Shown one piece after another: positions 1 through 11,379 of a stretch of DNA of 64,000 bases. The notes under the pieces are model-generated. The model was given only the letters and a program-made list of their open reading frames with translations, had not been told where the DNA came from and ran no database searches. Made by a program: the position numbers and the translations under genes. Source of the stretch: Chondrilla cf. caribensis. Its lineage: Eukaryota > Porifera > Demospongiae > Chondrillida > Chondrillidae. The stretch is taken from contig OZ026557.1 of assembly GCA_964020155.1 (NCBI GenBank), positions 2,924,501 through 2,988,500 on the forward strand. Reading direction: 5' to 3'. Numbering within the stretch: the first letter of the stretch is position 1; each line of letters starts with the position of its first letter.

Positions 1-48
1 AGGAAGTGTTCTATGATATGATAATGACAACAACATGTACCACTATAC

Positions 49-979
49 CTTTTATCTCTTTCACATTGTTTGCTGGAAACAGACCTTTCTTTTCCTTCAG
101 TTTTCCTATCCACCAGTGACTGTCACGTTTTAGCAGGACAGTTACAACATTGCCTTCTTCTAAATCAAGTTCATCTTCATCATCATTGCCATGATGGGGA
201 GTCTCTACTAAGGCTTGAGAACTTTTGGGAACTAGAGAGGAAAACAGAGCAAAGATCAAAGTGTGATACAACAGTACAACAATCATACATACTTTCACTT
301 GTGCAATTCCCAGGAAACCAGCCCTCCCTTTCTCCACCAATTCCTTTACACCGTCCATCTTCACTCTTCTCAAGGACTAGAACTATTTCACCAATCACCA
401 GGTCAATTTCATCATCTTTCTCAGCACGATAGGAATACTGTACTATCTCTGCAGAATCTGCCACAAAAAGATCAACATAGCAAGTGCCCTAGCCTCCAGT
501 GTAACAGCAAAGGATTGAATGTGGTGTGGTCTCATCATAGTTGTCACACAAACATACATCCTTGTAGGAAATCTGCTGGAAACAATCCCTCTCTTTCTCC
601 AATCATTCCTCTCCACCATCCATCTTCCCGCTTCTCAAAGACTAGTACGATATCACCTTTCTCTAAATCAAGTTCCTCATCTTCCTCAGCACGACAGGAA
701 AGCTTGACAATTTCTTTAGTACCTGTGAAGATGATATAGAAGTGTCATTCCATTGTAAGGCAAATAATTACTGAATGTGATACAGTAATACTGAACACTT
801 GTAATCAGACGTACATCCTTTTATGTGGCTCCCTGGAAACCACCCGATCCTCTTTTCCTTCACTCCTCTCAGCCATCCATCTTTACGGCTCTCAAAGACT
901 TGGACAACATCACCTTCCTCTAGATCAAGTTCATCATCTTTCTCAGCACGATAGGATTGCTGCACCGTTGCTTCAATAA
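49..979 (-). CDS. SH3-repeat gene, block 1: four SH3 exons (partial gene)
   Basis: Four SH3 domains, one per exon. In transcript order they are A 815-979, B 558-722, C 293-457 and D 49-231. A, B and C are each 165 nt and D is 183 nt. Every exon begins after an AG and ends before a GT, with phase 1 on both sides, so any one can be lost or duplicated without changing frame. Visible SH3 features are the acidic RT loop (DELDLEEGD in A), the Trp of the n-Src region (DGWLRG in A, DGWWRG in B, HWWIG in D) and the 3-10 helix region (GWFPGSHI, GLFPA). Domain C has EDGRCKG where the Trp pair should be. Introns are 61-103 nt. SH3 domains bind proline-rich ligands, so an adaptor or scaffold role is inferred. 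The gene continues past the left edge; no start or stop codon was identified. Confidence 0.85.
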
Positions 980-2238
980 CTAAGAGGATGATAAAGTTTT
1001 AAAACCAATAAGACCAATTGATCTTCCACAGCTGATCATGGGGAGAGTGGTGTGCCTTCTCTTTGCAAGGTACCCAGTCAGGAGTGATCCTTCAAAACCC
1101 TTCTTCATGTCTCTGTTTGTTTTCATCCATTTAGTTACTCAAGTATTCACTTTTAGTTGACTCTTGATAATTGTATGTGCATGTCAGTAGCTGGACCACA
1201 GCAGCTGTGAGTTATACTACACACTGCAGACGTCTATTCTAGAGATGAACAATACTATTGTATTCACTACATCACTGGGCCATGAGGACCACATTGGGCT
1301 TTCAGGCGTCTCCCCAGGAGCGACCTCAATACATACCCACATTAGATAGACGTTCAGGAACATGCATGATAATATTGTCAGTCAACATTTGCCATGCATG
1401 GATGTCATAAATCACCAGGGCCGCTTAAAGGGCATAGAGTATGAGGCCAAGGGCCTCCAGTGCATAGAATACAGCTCAAGAGTTAATTGAATGCAGGGCC
1501 ATAGTACATAGGTCCAAGGGTAATAAGTTAAGTACATCAGAGTGTACAGTTTAAGAGGTCAGAGGTTATTATGGACTGTTTGATTACAGGTATCAGATCT
1601 GGGATGGTATTCATGCAGGTTAGGGAGGGCTCATACCAACCTTAAAACAGAGCAGGGGTCCCTTTGCATGTAGGTATCCCTGGCATCCTCGGTGAGTGAC
1701 CATAATAATATTATAGTAACACATACACAGTGCATTGCGATGAGTGGGAGGCAAGGATATCAATGGCAAGGAAAGTGAGGAATAAAGGGTGATATTGTAG
1801 AGAGATCTAACTGTATAGTAGTGTATGGGAGCACTACCAATGGTTATGTTGTAAAGAAAGGCGAAACTGCATGTAGTGATTTGAACAGTAGTGTTTATCA
1901 ACTACTGTATGTATTCACACAAACAGCTTCTGAATGTTTACTTCTGAGTATTATGTTCAACTCGGAACATAGGAATGTAGCACATACTAGGTATGTACTA
2001 TAGATAATTATTTCATCTTAACTAATCAAGAGAACAATTAATAGTATAGGGCTAGACTAAAGGAAGGGAACCATCTAGTAGAAATGGGACGTCTTGTCAC
2101 TAGTGTACATGGGGTCAGCCTCGACCAGGTCAAAGGAAGGTACATATAGCATCTGGTCCAAAGTATCAGACTGACATGTATTGAGGAAGTGTTCTATCAT
2201 TTGATAACAACAATAACATGTGTATAGTGGCACTATAC
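980..2238. repeat. Duplicated non-coding spacer between SH3 blocks 1 and 2
   Basis: No supported exon. Two segments recur elsewhere. Segment S1 (about 1015-1368) is repeated at about 3930-4289 and 6140-6445. Segment S2 (about 1430-2060) is repeated at about 6460-7960. With the four SH3 exons they form a duplicated unit of about 2.1 kb: the start of block 1 at position 1 is matched at 2184 and 8049. Short ORFs here lie inside these repeats and show no domain. Confidence 0.6.
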
Positions 2239-3178
2239 CTTTTATCTCTTTCACATTGTTTGCTGGAAATAGACCTCTCTCTTCTTCGAGCTGTCCTATC
2301 CACCAGTGACTGTCACGTTTTAGCAGGACAGTTACAACATCGCCTTCTTCTAAATCAAGTTCATCTTCATCATCATCACCATGATGGGGAGTCTCTACTA
2401 AGGCTTGAGAACTTTTGGGCACTATATAGAGAGGAAAAAACAGAGCAAAGATCAAAGTGTGATACAACAGTACAACAATCATACATACTTTCACTTGTGT
2501 AATTCCCAGGAAACCAGCCCTCCCTTTCTCCAATCACTGCTCTACACCGTCCATCTTCACTCTTCTCAAGGACTAGAACAATTTCACCAATCACCAGGTC
2601 AATTTCATCATCTTTCTCAGCATGATAGGAATACTGTACTATCTCTGCAGAATCTGCCACAAAAAGATCAACATAGCAAGTGCCCTAGCTTCCAGTGTAA
2701 CAGCAAAGGATTGAATGTGGTGTGAGAGTCTCATCATAGTTGTCACACAAACATACATCCTTGCAGCATATCTGCTGGAAAGTAGCCTTCTTTTTCTCCA
2801 ATGATTCCTCTCCACCATCCAGTTTCAGGTTTGTCCAAGACTAGTACGATATCACCTTCCTCTAAATCAAGTTCCTCATCTTCCTCAGCATGACGGGAAA
2901 CCTTGACGATTTCTTTAGTACCTATGAAGATGATATAGAAGTGTCATTCCAGTGTATGGCAAATAAGGACTGAATGTGATACAGTAACACATAACACTTG
3001 TAATCAGACGTACATCCTTTTATGTGGCTCCCTGGAAACCACCCGATCCTCTCTTGCTTCACTCCCCTCAGCCATCCATCTTTACGGCTCTCAAAGACTT
3101 GGACAACATCACCTTCCTCTAGATCTAGTTCATCATCTTTCTCAGCACGATAGGATTGCTGCACTGTTGCTTCAATAA
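2239..3178 (-). CDS. SH3-repeat gene, block 2: four SH3 exons
   Basis: Second A-B-C-D cassette: A 3014-3178, B 2757-2921, C 2489-2653, D 2239-2421. Sizes and phases match block 1 (165, 165, 165 and 183 nt, all phase 1-1). Domain A is almost identical to that of block 1. B reads DKPETGWWRG and EGYFPAD. C again lacks the Trp pair (EDGRCRA). D keeps HWWIGQL. Introns are 92, 103 and 67 nt. Whether blocks 1 to 3 make one protein with at least twelve SH3 domains or separate tandem genes cannot be decided from sequence; the compatible phases permit one protein. Confidence 0.85.
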
Positions 3179-4310
3179 CTAAGAGGATGATAAAGTTGAA
3201 ACCATGCAATAAGATTATGTCAACATGTCATTCTATATGTAGCAAAAATGCATAACTAAAAAGGGAGCCCTGTACCATGATAAGTGTATCAGTCTTGTGG
3301 AAAAAGATCATGTACTGTTGTTTCTCCATATTTGGTAACTACGTCATTAACAGCTGGCAACAAAGAAACCAGCATGCAAGTAGCCTATGCTCAGCTCTTT
3401 GGAGAAGTGTTTACTGAAGCATCTATCACTTGAAGTGTTCACACAAACAAGTCCTTCTACATTACTGTTATGCCCAACTTAGAATTGTCTATCAAATGTT
3501 GTGCGAAAAAAATAAAATGTTTATTACTATGTATTATGTGTCTGATTTAGAACATTGGAATTGGAATTATAGAAATCCTGAATTAATGGAAGAGAAAACG
3601 TTTTTAATCTTTCTATGGATGTCTAATCTATATTATAATGGAGCTAAGGATGTTTTCCTTTGCATGCGAATTGTGTATGGATTTACAATTTATGTGAAAC
3701 CTTTATCACCACCAGTTCAAGTGGTATACAGAGAGGGTTACGTTGAGCATTTCTGACTTCACTTGGGAAAGGGCAAAATATCAAATTTTGGTGGCATGGT
3801 AACAGCAGCCAGTCATGCAGGGGTGCCCCAAACAACCATCAAGATCTTGGAACAGTAGAGTAGTATGGCACATTAATAACAATATATGACCCTTCCCCTT
3901 GCTGAGCTGGCCTCAATAGCTGGAAAGTCAGTTAATTGACCTGCAGCTGGTCGTGGGGAGATTGGTGTGTGCCTTCTCTTTGTAAAGTCAGGAGTGATCC
4001 TCCAACACCCTTCTTCATGTCTCTGCTTGCTTTCATTCATTTTGTTACTCAAGTATTCACTCAGTTCAGTTGTCTTTTGTCATTTGTATGTGCATTAGTG
4101 TGCTCGAGTAGCTGGACCACAGCAGCCGTCAGTTATACTACACACTGCAGCTGTCTATTCTAGAGATGAACAATACTATTGTATTCACTACATCACTTGG
4201 CCATGAGGACCACATTGGGCTTTCAGGCCTCTCCCCAGGAGCGACCTCAATACATATCCACATTAGATAGACGTTCAGGAACATGCATAATAATAGTGAT
4301 AGGATTTTAC
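3179..4310. repeat. Non-coding spacer with dispersed segments
   Basis: A segment at about 3570-3790 recurs at about 6010-6130 and 11640-11830, and 3930-4289 is a copy of segment S1. The open frame at 3430-3756 lies in this repeat; the other copies do not preserve it, so I do not call it a gene. Confidence 0.5.
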
Positions 4311-4364
4311 TTTGGGGACGATTTACCGATTGTCGAAAAGAGACATTCCTGGCTCTAGCCTGAG

Positions 4365-4460
4365 TGGAAAATCTCCCAACGATTTAAACGTTGAACAGCT
4401 AAAACGATGGCTAGCCTGTCGAAGTGCTTGTAGTGCTTGTAGATCTGAAAAAAAGCTGAA
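4365..4460 (+). pseudogene. SAP-like N-terminal fragment of a transposon-type gene
   Basis: A short open stretch reads DLNVEQLKRWLACRSA and then SEKK before a stop. This resembles the SAP-like segment (LxxEQLKxWL...GKKAxL) that begins many multigene transposon-like proteins of sponges and cnidarians. No start codon or downstream exon was found. It lies in the insertion that splits the spacer between SH3 blocks 2 and 3. The assignment is by motif resemblance only. Confidence 0.25.
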
Positions 4461-4889
4461 TTAGTTAGCGGTTCTATGTGATATAACGGTGTTAATATTG
4501 ATATGAAATTCTTGAGCAAGACAAAACTAGTAATAATTCATCAAATGCAGGACATTTCAACCCGGGGGTCTTTGTCAACTGCGTACAGGGTAAGGCTGAA
4601 GATTTTCATATCAGTAGTATCATCTACACAACTATGAGCCTCTACAGTATCATGTACCGGTTGTATATTCCGTCGTGATCGTTGTATAGCTGTTAAAATA
4701 GATGTACATCTTAATAAGTGTATGCAAACGTTGTACATATGTGTAAATGATGGATATATTTTGCTGTCTCATGTAGAGTCAAATAATATGTTCACATGTT
4801 CTTAGAGATGTTCATTTCTTCTGATCTTATCTTTGCCTCTGTGAAAGGAGATTCTCCAAACTGTGCATATGTATTCTGTACATTTCTAG

Positions 4890-5345
4890 ACTGATTGTAA
4901 ATATGTCACACCACTGTGCTGCATGTTCCCAGCTGTACATCCAACAGCACACGTCCTTCCACAAGTTTCCATCTGGGGCATTGGCAGGTGTTTTCCACTT
5001 GCTGAAAGTGGTTTGCAATTGTTGGGGAAAACAATCGAAAACTCTTGGTATCTAGCACTATGCTATAGCGTTGGATTTTAAGATTAGGTCTGCGTGGTCT
5101 TGCGCATTCTTTTTCTACCTGATACTGGTACGATTCGGCAGTAAAATGCTTAGTACACACACGTGTGGAACTGTTAATAGTCCATTGCAAACTCCCTTAC
5201 TTTCAACTCTACGTATGTTTCTAGCCCAATTACGACGAAGAGCTGCATCAGATGGAAACTTGTGGAAAGAAAGATACCTGTGGAGAAGTCTTTCTGTTGG
5301 ATGTACAACCGGGAACAGCACAGCGGTGTGACATATTTACAATCA
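4890..5345 (-). pseudogene. THAP-domain remnant, frameshifted, with inverted partial copy
   Basis: On the minus strand from about 5333, ATG is followed by CAVPGCTSNR, the first Cys pair of a THAP zinc finger. A shifted frame continues with FPSDAALRRNWARNIRR (about 5275-5220) and another with TRVCTKHFTAESY (about 5160-5125), the second half of the finger. The pieces are in different frames, so the copy is broken. The first roughly 80 bp recur on the plus strand at about 4905-4985 (CAACSQLY, then SFHKFPS), giving an imperfect inverted repeat. THAP domains are DNA-binding fingers of P-element-type transposases and host proteins; a transposon relic is the simplest reading. Confidence 0.55.
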
Positions 5346-5492
5346 GTCGAGAAATAAATAGAAAACGTACGTACAGTTTCGAGAATCTCCTTCCACGGTG
5401 GCAAAATATAAGGTATTCACACGTCTAATTTTACCGTATATCAAAATTGACCCTCATCACCCAGATGGTTTGCGAAGTGTAAGCATCGCCGT

Positions 5493-5836
5493 TTTTCGGT
5501 CATGGGTAGCTCAGATGTCGGTCAACCTTTGATAGCGTGAGGGTCTGTTTTGCTTTCATTTCCATCTTGTAATGGCGCAAAATGTAACCAAACTTGATTA
5601 AACCGTTGAACATATGCCAGCGTAGCTCCGTCAATTTCTTATTTTCCTTCCACTTGTCTGCACATTTTCTTAGTAGGCAAATTCCAGTTCATGAGTATAA
5701 ATTTAATCGCGCCGCTGTACGAAATACGGGGTTAATCGCGTGGAACCTTCCCGAACATTAATCTATCAAAAAAACGAAGGTCACCATTAGATTCTCTGAC
5801 TTGAGTTGCATATGTCTTGTAATTTTCAGCAAGATC
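5493..5836. mobile_element. Foldback element copy (core plus one arm)
   Basis: About 180 bp of core (starting tttcggtcatgggtagctca) and an adjacent arm ending cagcaagatc are repeated at 33508-33962. There the arm is present in inverted orientation on the other side of the core. No ORF of note, so probably a non-autonomous element. The left arm is missing here. Confidence 0.6.
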
Positions 5837-5839
5837 AGA

Positions 5840-8099
5840 CCTCATTATGTTGTTTATTTGGATCAATTGTATTTATTCTTAAAAATGAAGTACTCAGGCT
5901 ATGTATTTAATTCAATTTGACAGTATTCACTGATATTAGGGGTCTGAGCCTCAGGGGTGTGTGTGCTTGAGCACCCTGAGCACCCCCCCCTGGATACGCC
6001 CCTGATGTTATCCTTCACATGTGACTTGCACATGGATTTACAATTGAGGTGAAACCTTTATCACCAGTTCAAGTGGTATATAGAGAGTGATCTTACAGAG
6101 CACGCTTGAAATTACTTGGGGAATGGCATAAAATTGAACCTGGAAAGTCAGTCAATTGATCTTCCACAGCTGATCATGGGGAGAGAGGTGTGCCTTCTCT
6201 TTGCAAGGTACCCAGTCAGGAGTGATCTTCCAACACCCTTCTCCATGTCACTGTTTGTTTTTGTTCATTTTGTTACTCCAGTATTCACTTTTAATTGACT
6301 CTCGACATTCATGTGTGCATCAGTGTGCTTAAGTAGCTGGATCATAGCAACTGTCAGTTATACTATACACTGCAGCCATCTATTCCAGAGATGAACAATA
6401 CTACTGTATTCACTACATCATCTGGCCATGGGGACACCCATTGTTACTTGACTTAAAGAGCATAGAGCAAGAGACCGAGGGTCTCCAGTGCATAGGTCAC
6501 AGCACATAGGCCATAGGTTAAGTACCTGAAGTGTACAGATTAAGGGTTCAGAGTTTATATAGGACTGTTTGATTACAGGTGTTGGATCTAAGATGGTACA
6601 TTGGTTAGGGAAGGCTCATACCAACCTTAATACCAAGCAGGGGTTCTTTTGGATGTGGATATCCCTGGCATCCTCTATAAGTGACCATACTATAGTAATC
6701 CCATATACTGTATATTCGACTAGCGTTACAAGTCCAGACATGCATGTGACTAACATCCCAGGTACTGGATTGGAAATAAAATATTGAATTTATTCTGTTG
6801 TATAGGAACTGAACCATGTTAAGCATTTATTGGAAATAAGGAGATAATCTCTGAGCAATATTCAATGGTGCATATGCTTATTGAAAACTGAGTGTAAATA
6901 TGTCCTCTAATGGTCACAAGAGTAAAACACAATTTGTGGTTGGAAAAACCTTGTTACACCAAAAACAAAGGCATTTTGTAGGTTATAAAAGAAAAACATG
7001 AATAGAAAGTAGCATGTAGTTGCCCTCTGAGTCCATCAAGCAGTTGTTTTGTTGCCGGTGGCTTTAAAAGATCATGAAATGAGGAAAAACCTTGTTTCAA
7101 ACCCCTTCACTGTCGTACCTGTCACTCAGGTGAATATGGAGCAAATGCTAATCGAAGTACACAATTAAGTAGTCTACTCGTAGGTGTCCTTGGCTATGAC
7201 ATTCTAGGCAACGTACATATGGTAAGTTAAGACCCCCACCAGAACATACACCAAATACTACATAAAAGCATGTGCACATACGTATACGTATGTATTGGAG
7301 TTTGGCTGTTTTGGGGACATATTCTGTCAAGCAGAAAAATTCTCTATCAGCAATTTTGTTTATAAACGAAGGGGGAATTCGATATATAGAACACGGAATG
7401 AAGTCTCCTACCAATACCCACTAAATGATTACTGGGCTGGCATACGCTCATGTACTTCACGGTGGTGCAGCTTGTTTACTTCTGTTTCCAACCCAGTACC
7501 TATAGGGTATTAGTCACATGACTTGTGACTAACTGCCCTGTTCAAATATCTATGGAAACTCATACACATTTAGATGAGTGGGAGGTAAGGATATCAATGT
7601 CAAGTAGTAATCAAGGGTGATGTTGTGAAGAGGTCTGTCTGTATACTAGCATATGGGAGCACTACCAAGGGTGGTATTGTAAAGGGGCCTGACTATATAC
7701 TAGTGTATGGGAGCACTATCAAGGATGATGTTGTGAAAAACACCTAGTGTGACTGTGGTGAACAGTAGTGTTTATCAAATGTAGTTCACACAAACAGATT
7801 CTGAATGTTTACTTCTGAGTATTATGTTCAACTTGGAACATACGAATGCAGCAAACACTAGGTATGTACTATAGATAATTATTTCATCTTAACTCATCAA
7901 AAGAACATTTAATAGTAGGGCTAAACTAAAGGAAGGTAACCATCTAGTAGAAATGGGATGTCTTGTCACTAGTGTACATGGAGTCAGCCTTGAAGAGTTC
8001 TCAGGAAGGTTAGAGCATCTGGTCCAAAGTATCAGACTGACATGTATTGAGGAAGTGTTCTATCATTTGATAACAACAATAACATGTGTACCACTATAC
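5840..8099. repeat. Non-coding duplicated spacer before SH3 block 3
   Basis: Contains the third copy of S1 (about 6140-6445) and a second copy of S2 (about 6460-7960). They are preceded by the dispersed segment at 6010-6130. This looks like the spacer part of a duplicated unit whose SH3 exons are absent. No coding evidence was seen. Confidence 0.5.
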
Positions 8100-9021
8100 C
8101 TTTTATCTCTTTCACATGGTTTGCTGGAAATAGACCTCTCTTTGCTTTCAATTCTCCTATCCACCAGTGACTGTCACGTTTTAGCAGGACAGATACAAGA
8201 TCATCTTTCTCTAAATCAAGTCCACCATCATCATCACTTTGATAGGGAGTCTCTACTAAAGCTTGAGTAAAATCAGGCACTAGAGAGGAAGAACAAAGCA
8301 AAGATCAAAGTGTGATACAACAGTACAACAATCATACATACATTCACTTGTGTAATTCCCAGGAAACCAGCCCTCCCTTTCTCCAATCACTGCTCTACAC
8401 CGTCCATCTTCACTCTTCTCAAGGACTAGGGCAATATCACCAATTGCCAGGTCAATTTCATCATCTTTTTCAGCATGATAGGAATACTGTACTATTTCTT
8501 GAGTATCTGCAATAAAATATTAACATAGCAAGTGTCCCAGCTTGCAGTGTAACAGCAAAGGACAGAATGTGGTGTGATAGTTAACACACAATCAAACCTA
8601 CATCCTTGCAGGAAACCAGCTTGAAACAATCCTTCCCTTTCTCCAATCATTCCTCTCCACCATCCATCTTTCCGTTTGTCAAAGATTAGTACAACATCCC
8701 CTTCCTCTAAATCAAGTAAAAAATCTTCCTCAGCATGATAGGACCAACCCACCACTCCTTTGGTACCTAAAAAGATAGAAATATACCCTTCCATGCAGCG
8801 TAAAGCAAAGGACTGAATGTAATACAGTAACACAGAACACTTGTAATCAAACGTACATCCTTTTATGTGGCTCCCTGGAAACCACCCAGACCTCTCTTGC
8901 TTCACTCCTCTCAGCCATCCATCTTTACGGCTCTCAAAGACTTGGACAACATCACCTTCCTCTAGATCTAGTTCATCATCTTTCTCAGCACGATAGGATT
9001 GCTGCACTGTTGCTTCAATAC
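8100..9021 (-). CDS. SH3-repeat gene, block 3: four SH3 exons
   Basis: First cassette in transcript order: A 8857-9021, B 8602-8766, C 8342-8506 (165 nt each), D 8100-8279 (180 nt), all phase 1-1. A reads DELDLEEGDVVQVFES and GWFPGSHIK. B reads DGWWRG but has FQAGF where its paralogues have FPADF. C has EDGRCRA instead of a Trp pair. D is shortened (DDDGGLDLEKDD). The 90-nt intron between A and B has no stop in frame, so intron retention would still be readable. An in-frame ATG at 9055 with a hydrophobic stretch (MLLVSTFMILL) precedes A, but it reads through a good 3' splice site and is probably intronic. No upstream exon was found before SHQ1. Confidence 0.85.
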
Positions 9022-9480
9022 CTAAGAGGATCATAAAAGTTGAAACTAATAACATTACATCAATATGTCACACTATATGTAGCAATCATGCATACATAAA
9101 ATGGCAGCCCTGTACAAAACGTACATCAGTCTTGTGGAGCAAGTAATTTGAGTTCAAAAATGTGTGGGGTTGTCGCCCCCTACACTCAAATTACTTGGGC
9201 ATCCTTTTTAGGTTTATAAGAACCTTCGCTGAAGATTCAATGTTCAGCAAAGCAGTTGCACTTGAATAGCCCATTTCTAATTCTTGGTGTTTCGAAATTG
9301 GCCATCTTATTTCATGCAATATAAATCCAATGTTGCAGTACTGCTTGCTGTGTTTACACAAACAGCTTTTTAATGTTTACACCCATGTGTTATGTTTAAG
9401 TAGTAGTTATTATACCCAATTACGAAGTATTCCAAAATGGATTTACATCGAGCCATACGTAGGCCACCTACAGCTACGTA
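9022..9480. other. Gene-free stretch
   Basis: No supported exon. A short segment near 9170-9210 (ctacactcaaattacttgg) recurs in inverted orientation near 39030-39060. Confidence 0.4.
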
Positions 9481-9489
9481 TGCGCAGGT

Positions 9490-11345
9490 TTTGAATCTTG
9501 GTGCAGGCAGCCATTCATGCAATGGATTTTTGAAGAAAAGGGAACAGAAGCCATGATTTTTGTTGATGCTTCAAATACATTCAATAGTTTGAATATGGAA
9601 GCAACTTCAGTAAACAGCCAATCGGTATGTCCATCTCTCGCTCCGGTTATTATCAAAACCTACAAGAATCCTTCATCCCTGTTCGTGGGCAGAGAAGCCA
9701 TCCTTTCCCTGCACTCATTTTTATTGCACAGTCTCAACCCAATGCTGCTTACACAGCTTTCACTCACAGAATCATGGCAAATGGAGTTGTGTACTCCATG
9801 TTACCAATTTCGAACAATCAAGCTCAAGTCTCTTGCAGCCACTGGAATATGCTATCAGGACTCAATTCTTTCCCAGTCTAACTGGCCAAAATGAACCTAA
9901 CGACTTATTTCTGGAGCTGCTAGCACTACCACCAAGCCTGGGAGGTCTAAACCTGATTAATCCCATTGATTCGACAAGCCAACAGTACCAAGCATCTCGT
10001 CAATCATAGTGGTAAGGTACACAGATGCTGATAATGCACAACAAAAAGCAAAGCCAATGTAAAGAAAGGAAAGTTATCCATGCTGCAAGAGAAAACCAAC
10101 AACCTGATGCCAAGTCTACCACCTTCTTTGCGAAGATGTGCACAACTATCCCAAGAATAGGGGCATCAACGCGGCTAACAGCTCTCACTTTGGATCAACA
10201 CGGTTTCTCTCTATACAAATCGGAGTTTAAGGATGCTATTGCACTCCGCTACAGCCTGCCCTTTACCATCTGAGTGCAAATGTGGAAGCATTTTTCAATG
10301 TGGAACATGCTTTATCCTGTCCCAATGGTGGTTACCCTACTATACACCACAATGAGGAGAGAGACCTCACAGCATCCCTTCTTCAACAAGTCTGCATACC
10401 ATGATGTTGCCATCGAACCCCACCCACAACCTCTAACTGGGGAGACAAAGGTCAACAAACTGCGTGATTTTGCTGTTCTTTCTGATCGTTTTGCTATGTA
10501 GAAGGCGTGTTTTATACGTTGGCGTTCACTCACGACTCGAAATATGGCCAAAAGACTTCGGATAATATGTACTATTGTGATTCAAAACCGGCAGATGGAC
10601 TGTTTCATCGCTTTCCGGCCTGCAACAACGATTCACTAGTGCCTGTTGGAATAGTAGAAGCATTTGGGTGAAGTATAGTACCACATCTCTCTTCACAGAT
10701 GTTGTTGCTATGTAATTGGAGTGACAGAAAAATAGAACTCTGAAGCCAAATTTTTGTATCAGTTGCACCACATTCCCTTGACGTTTTTTGACTTAAGTGC
10801 ATCTGTGATTGCTCTCCAGGCTACAGTGTTCCTTGTGGCTCCCAATAGAGTTGTCTCTGGGTGGTGTCTTCACTCCACGTAGCCAACAGTGCAGCTATTT
10901 CATTGTCTGTCCTAATTCTTCCCCATCTATGGTTCCACCATCTTGATTCACTAGCACTAACTCGCTACACTGGGCTTAACCCTGCTCTGTATTGGTGTTG
11001 AACTCACTTTCGTAACCTGGGTTGAACCCGGGTTCAACCCATTTCAGGTGAATACATCAACCCGGGTTCAACACGCTTTGAGGTTCACATGTAATTTAGT
11101 GATGTTGGCAACAGGAGGAATGGCCCTCATGGTCACCATTTCCTACAGTCTGGCCTCAATGATTAGTGAGAAGAAGGGAATACCATATCACCAAGTCATC
11201 GGATGGATTCATTGCAAGCTCAGTTTTGCACTGCTCCGCACTTCTATCCTATGCATTCATGGCTCAAGAAACACGCCGAGGACTATCTTCACTGACAGCA
11301 TGCGTGTCCAGATTGCTGAGAGCCAGGTACACCACGATTTTCGAC
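9490..11345 (+). mobile_element. Decayed reverse-transcriptase element
   Basis: Conserved pieces of one retroelement polyprotein appear in order on the plus strand in changing frames. They are AMIFVDASNTFNSLN with NPSSLFVG (about 9555-9695), LDQHGFSLYKSEFKDAIALR (about 10190-10250), a Cys/His segment around 10270-10330, and ISYSLASMISEKKGI with CKLSFALLRTSIL (about 11130-11250). The first resembles the palm motif region of RTs abundant in sponge and cnidarian genomes (DASNAFN type). The later pieces match the C-terminal part of the same family as I remember it. Frameshifts and stops make it non-functional. Confidence 0.6.
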
Positions 11346-11379
11346 TTATCATATTGTATTAACATTACTGACATTGATT

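Noticed and set aside
3430..3756. Plus-strand ORF of 108 residues
   Set aside because: The DNA is repeated at 6.0 and 11.6 kb, where the frame is not preserved, and no domain is visible.
8767..9055. Signal peptide (MLLVSTFMILL) directly fused to the first SH3 domain
   Set aside because: The stretch is the polypyrimidine tract and 3' splice site of the preceding intron; the paralogous position in block 2 reads similarly but is not conserved as protein.
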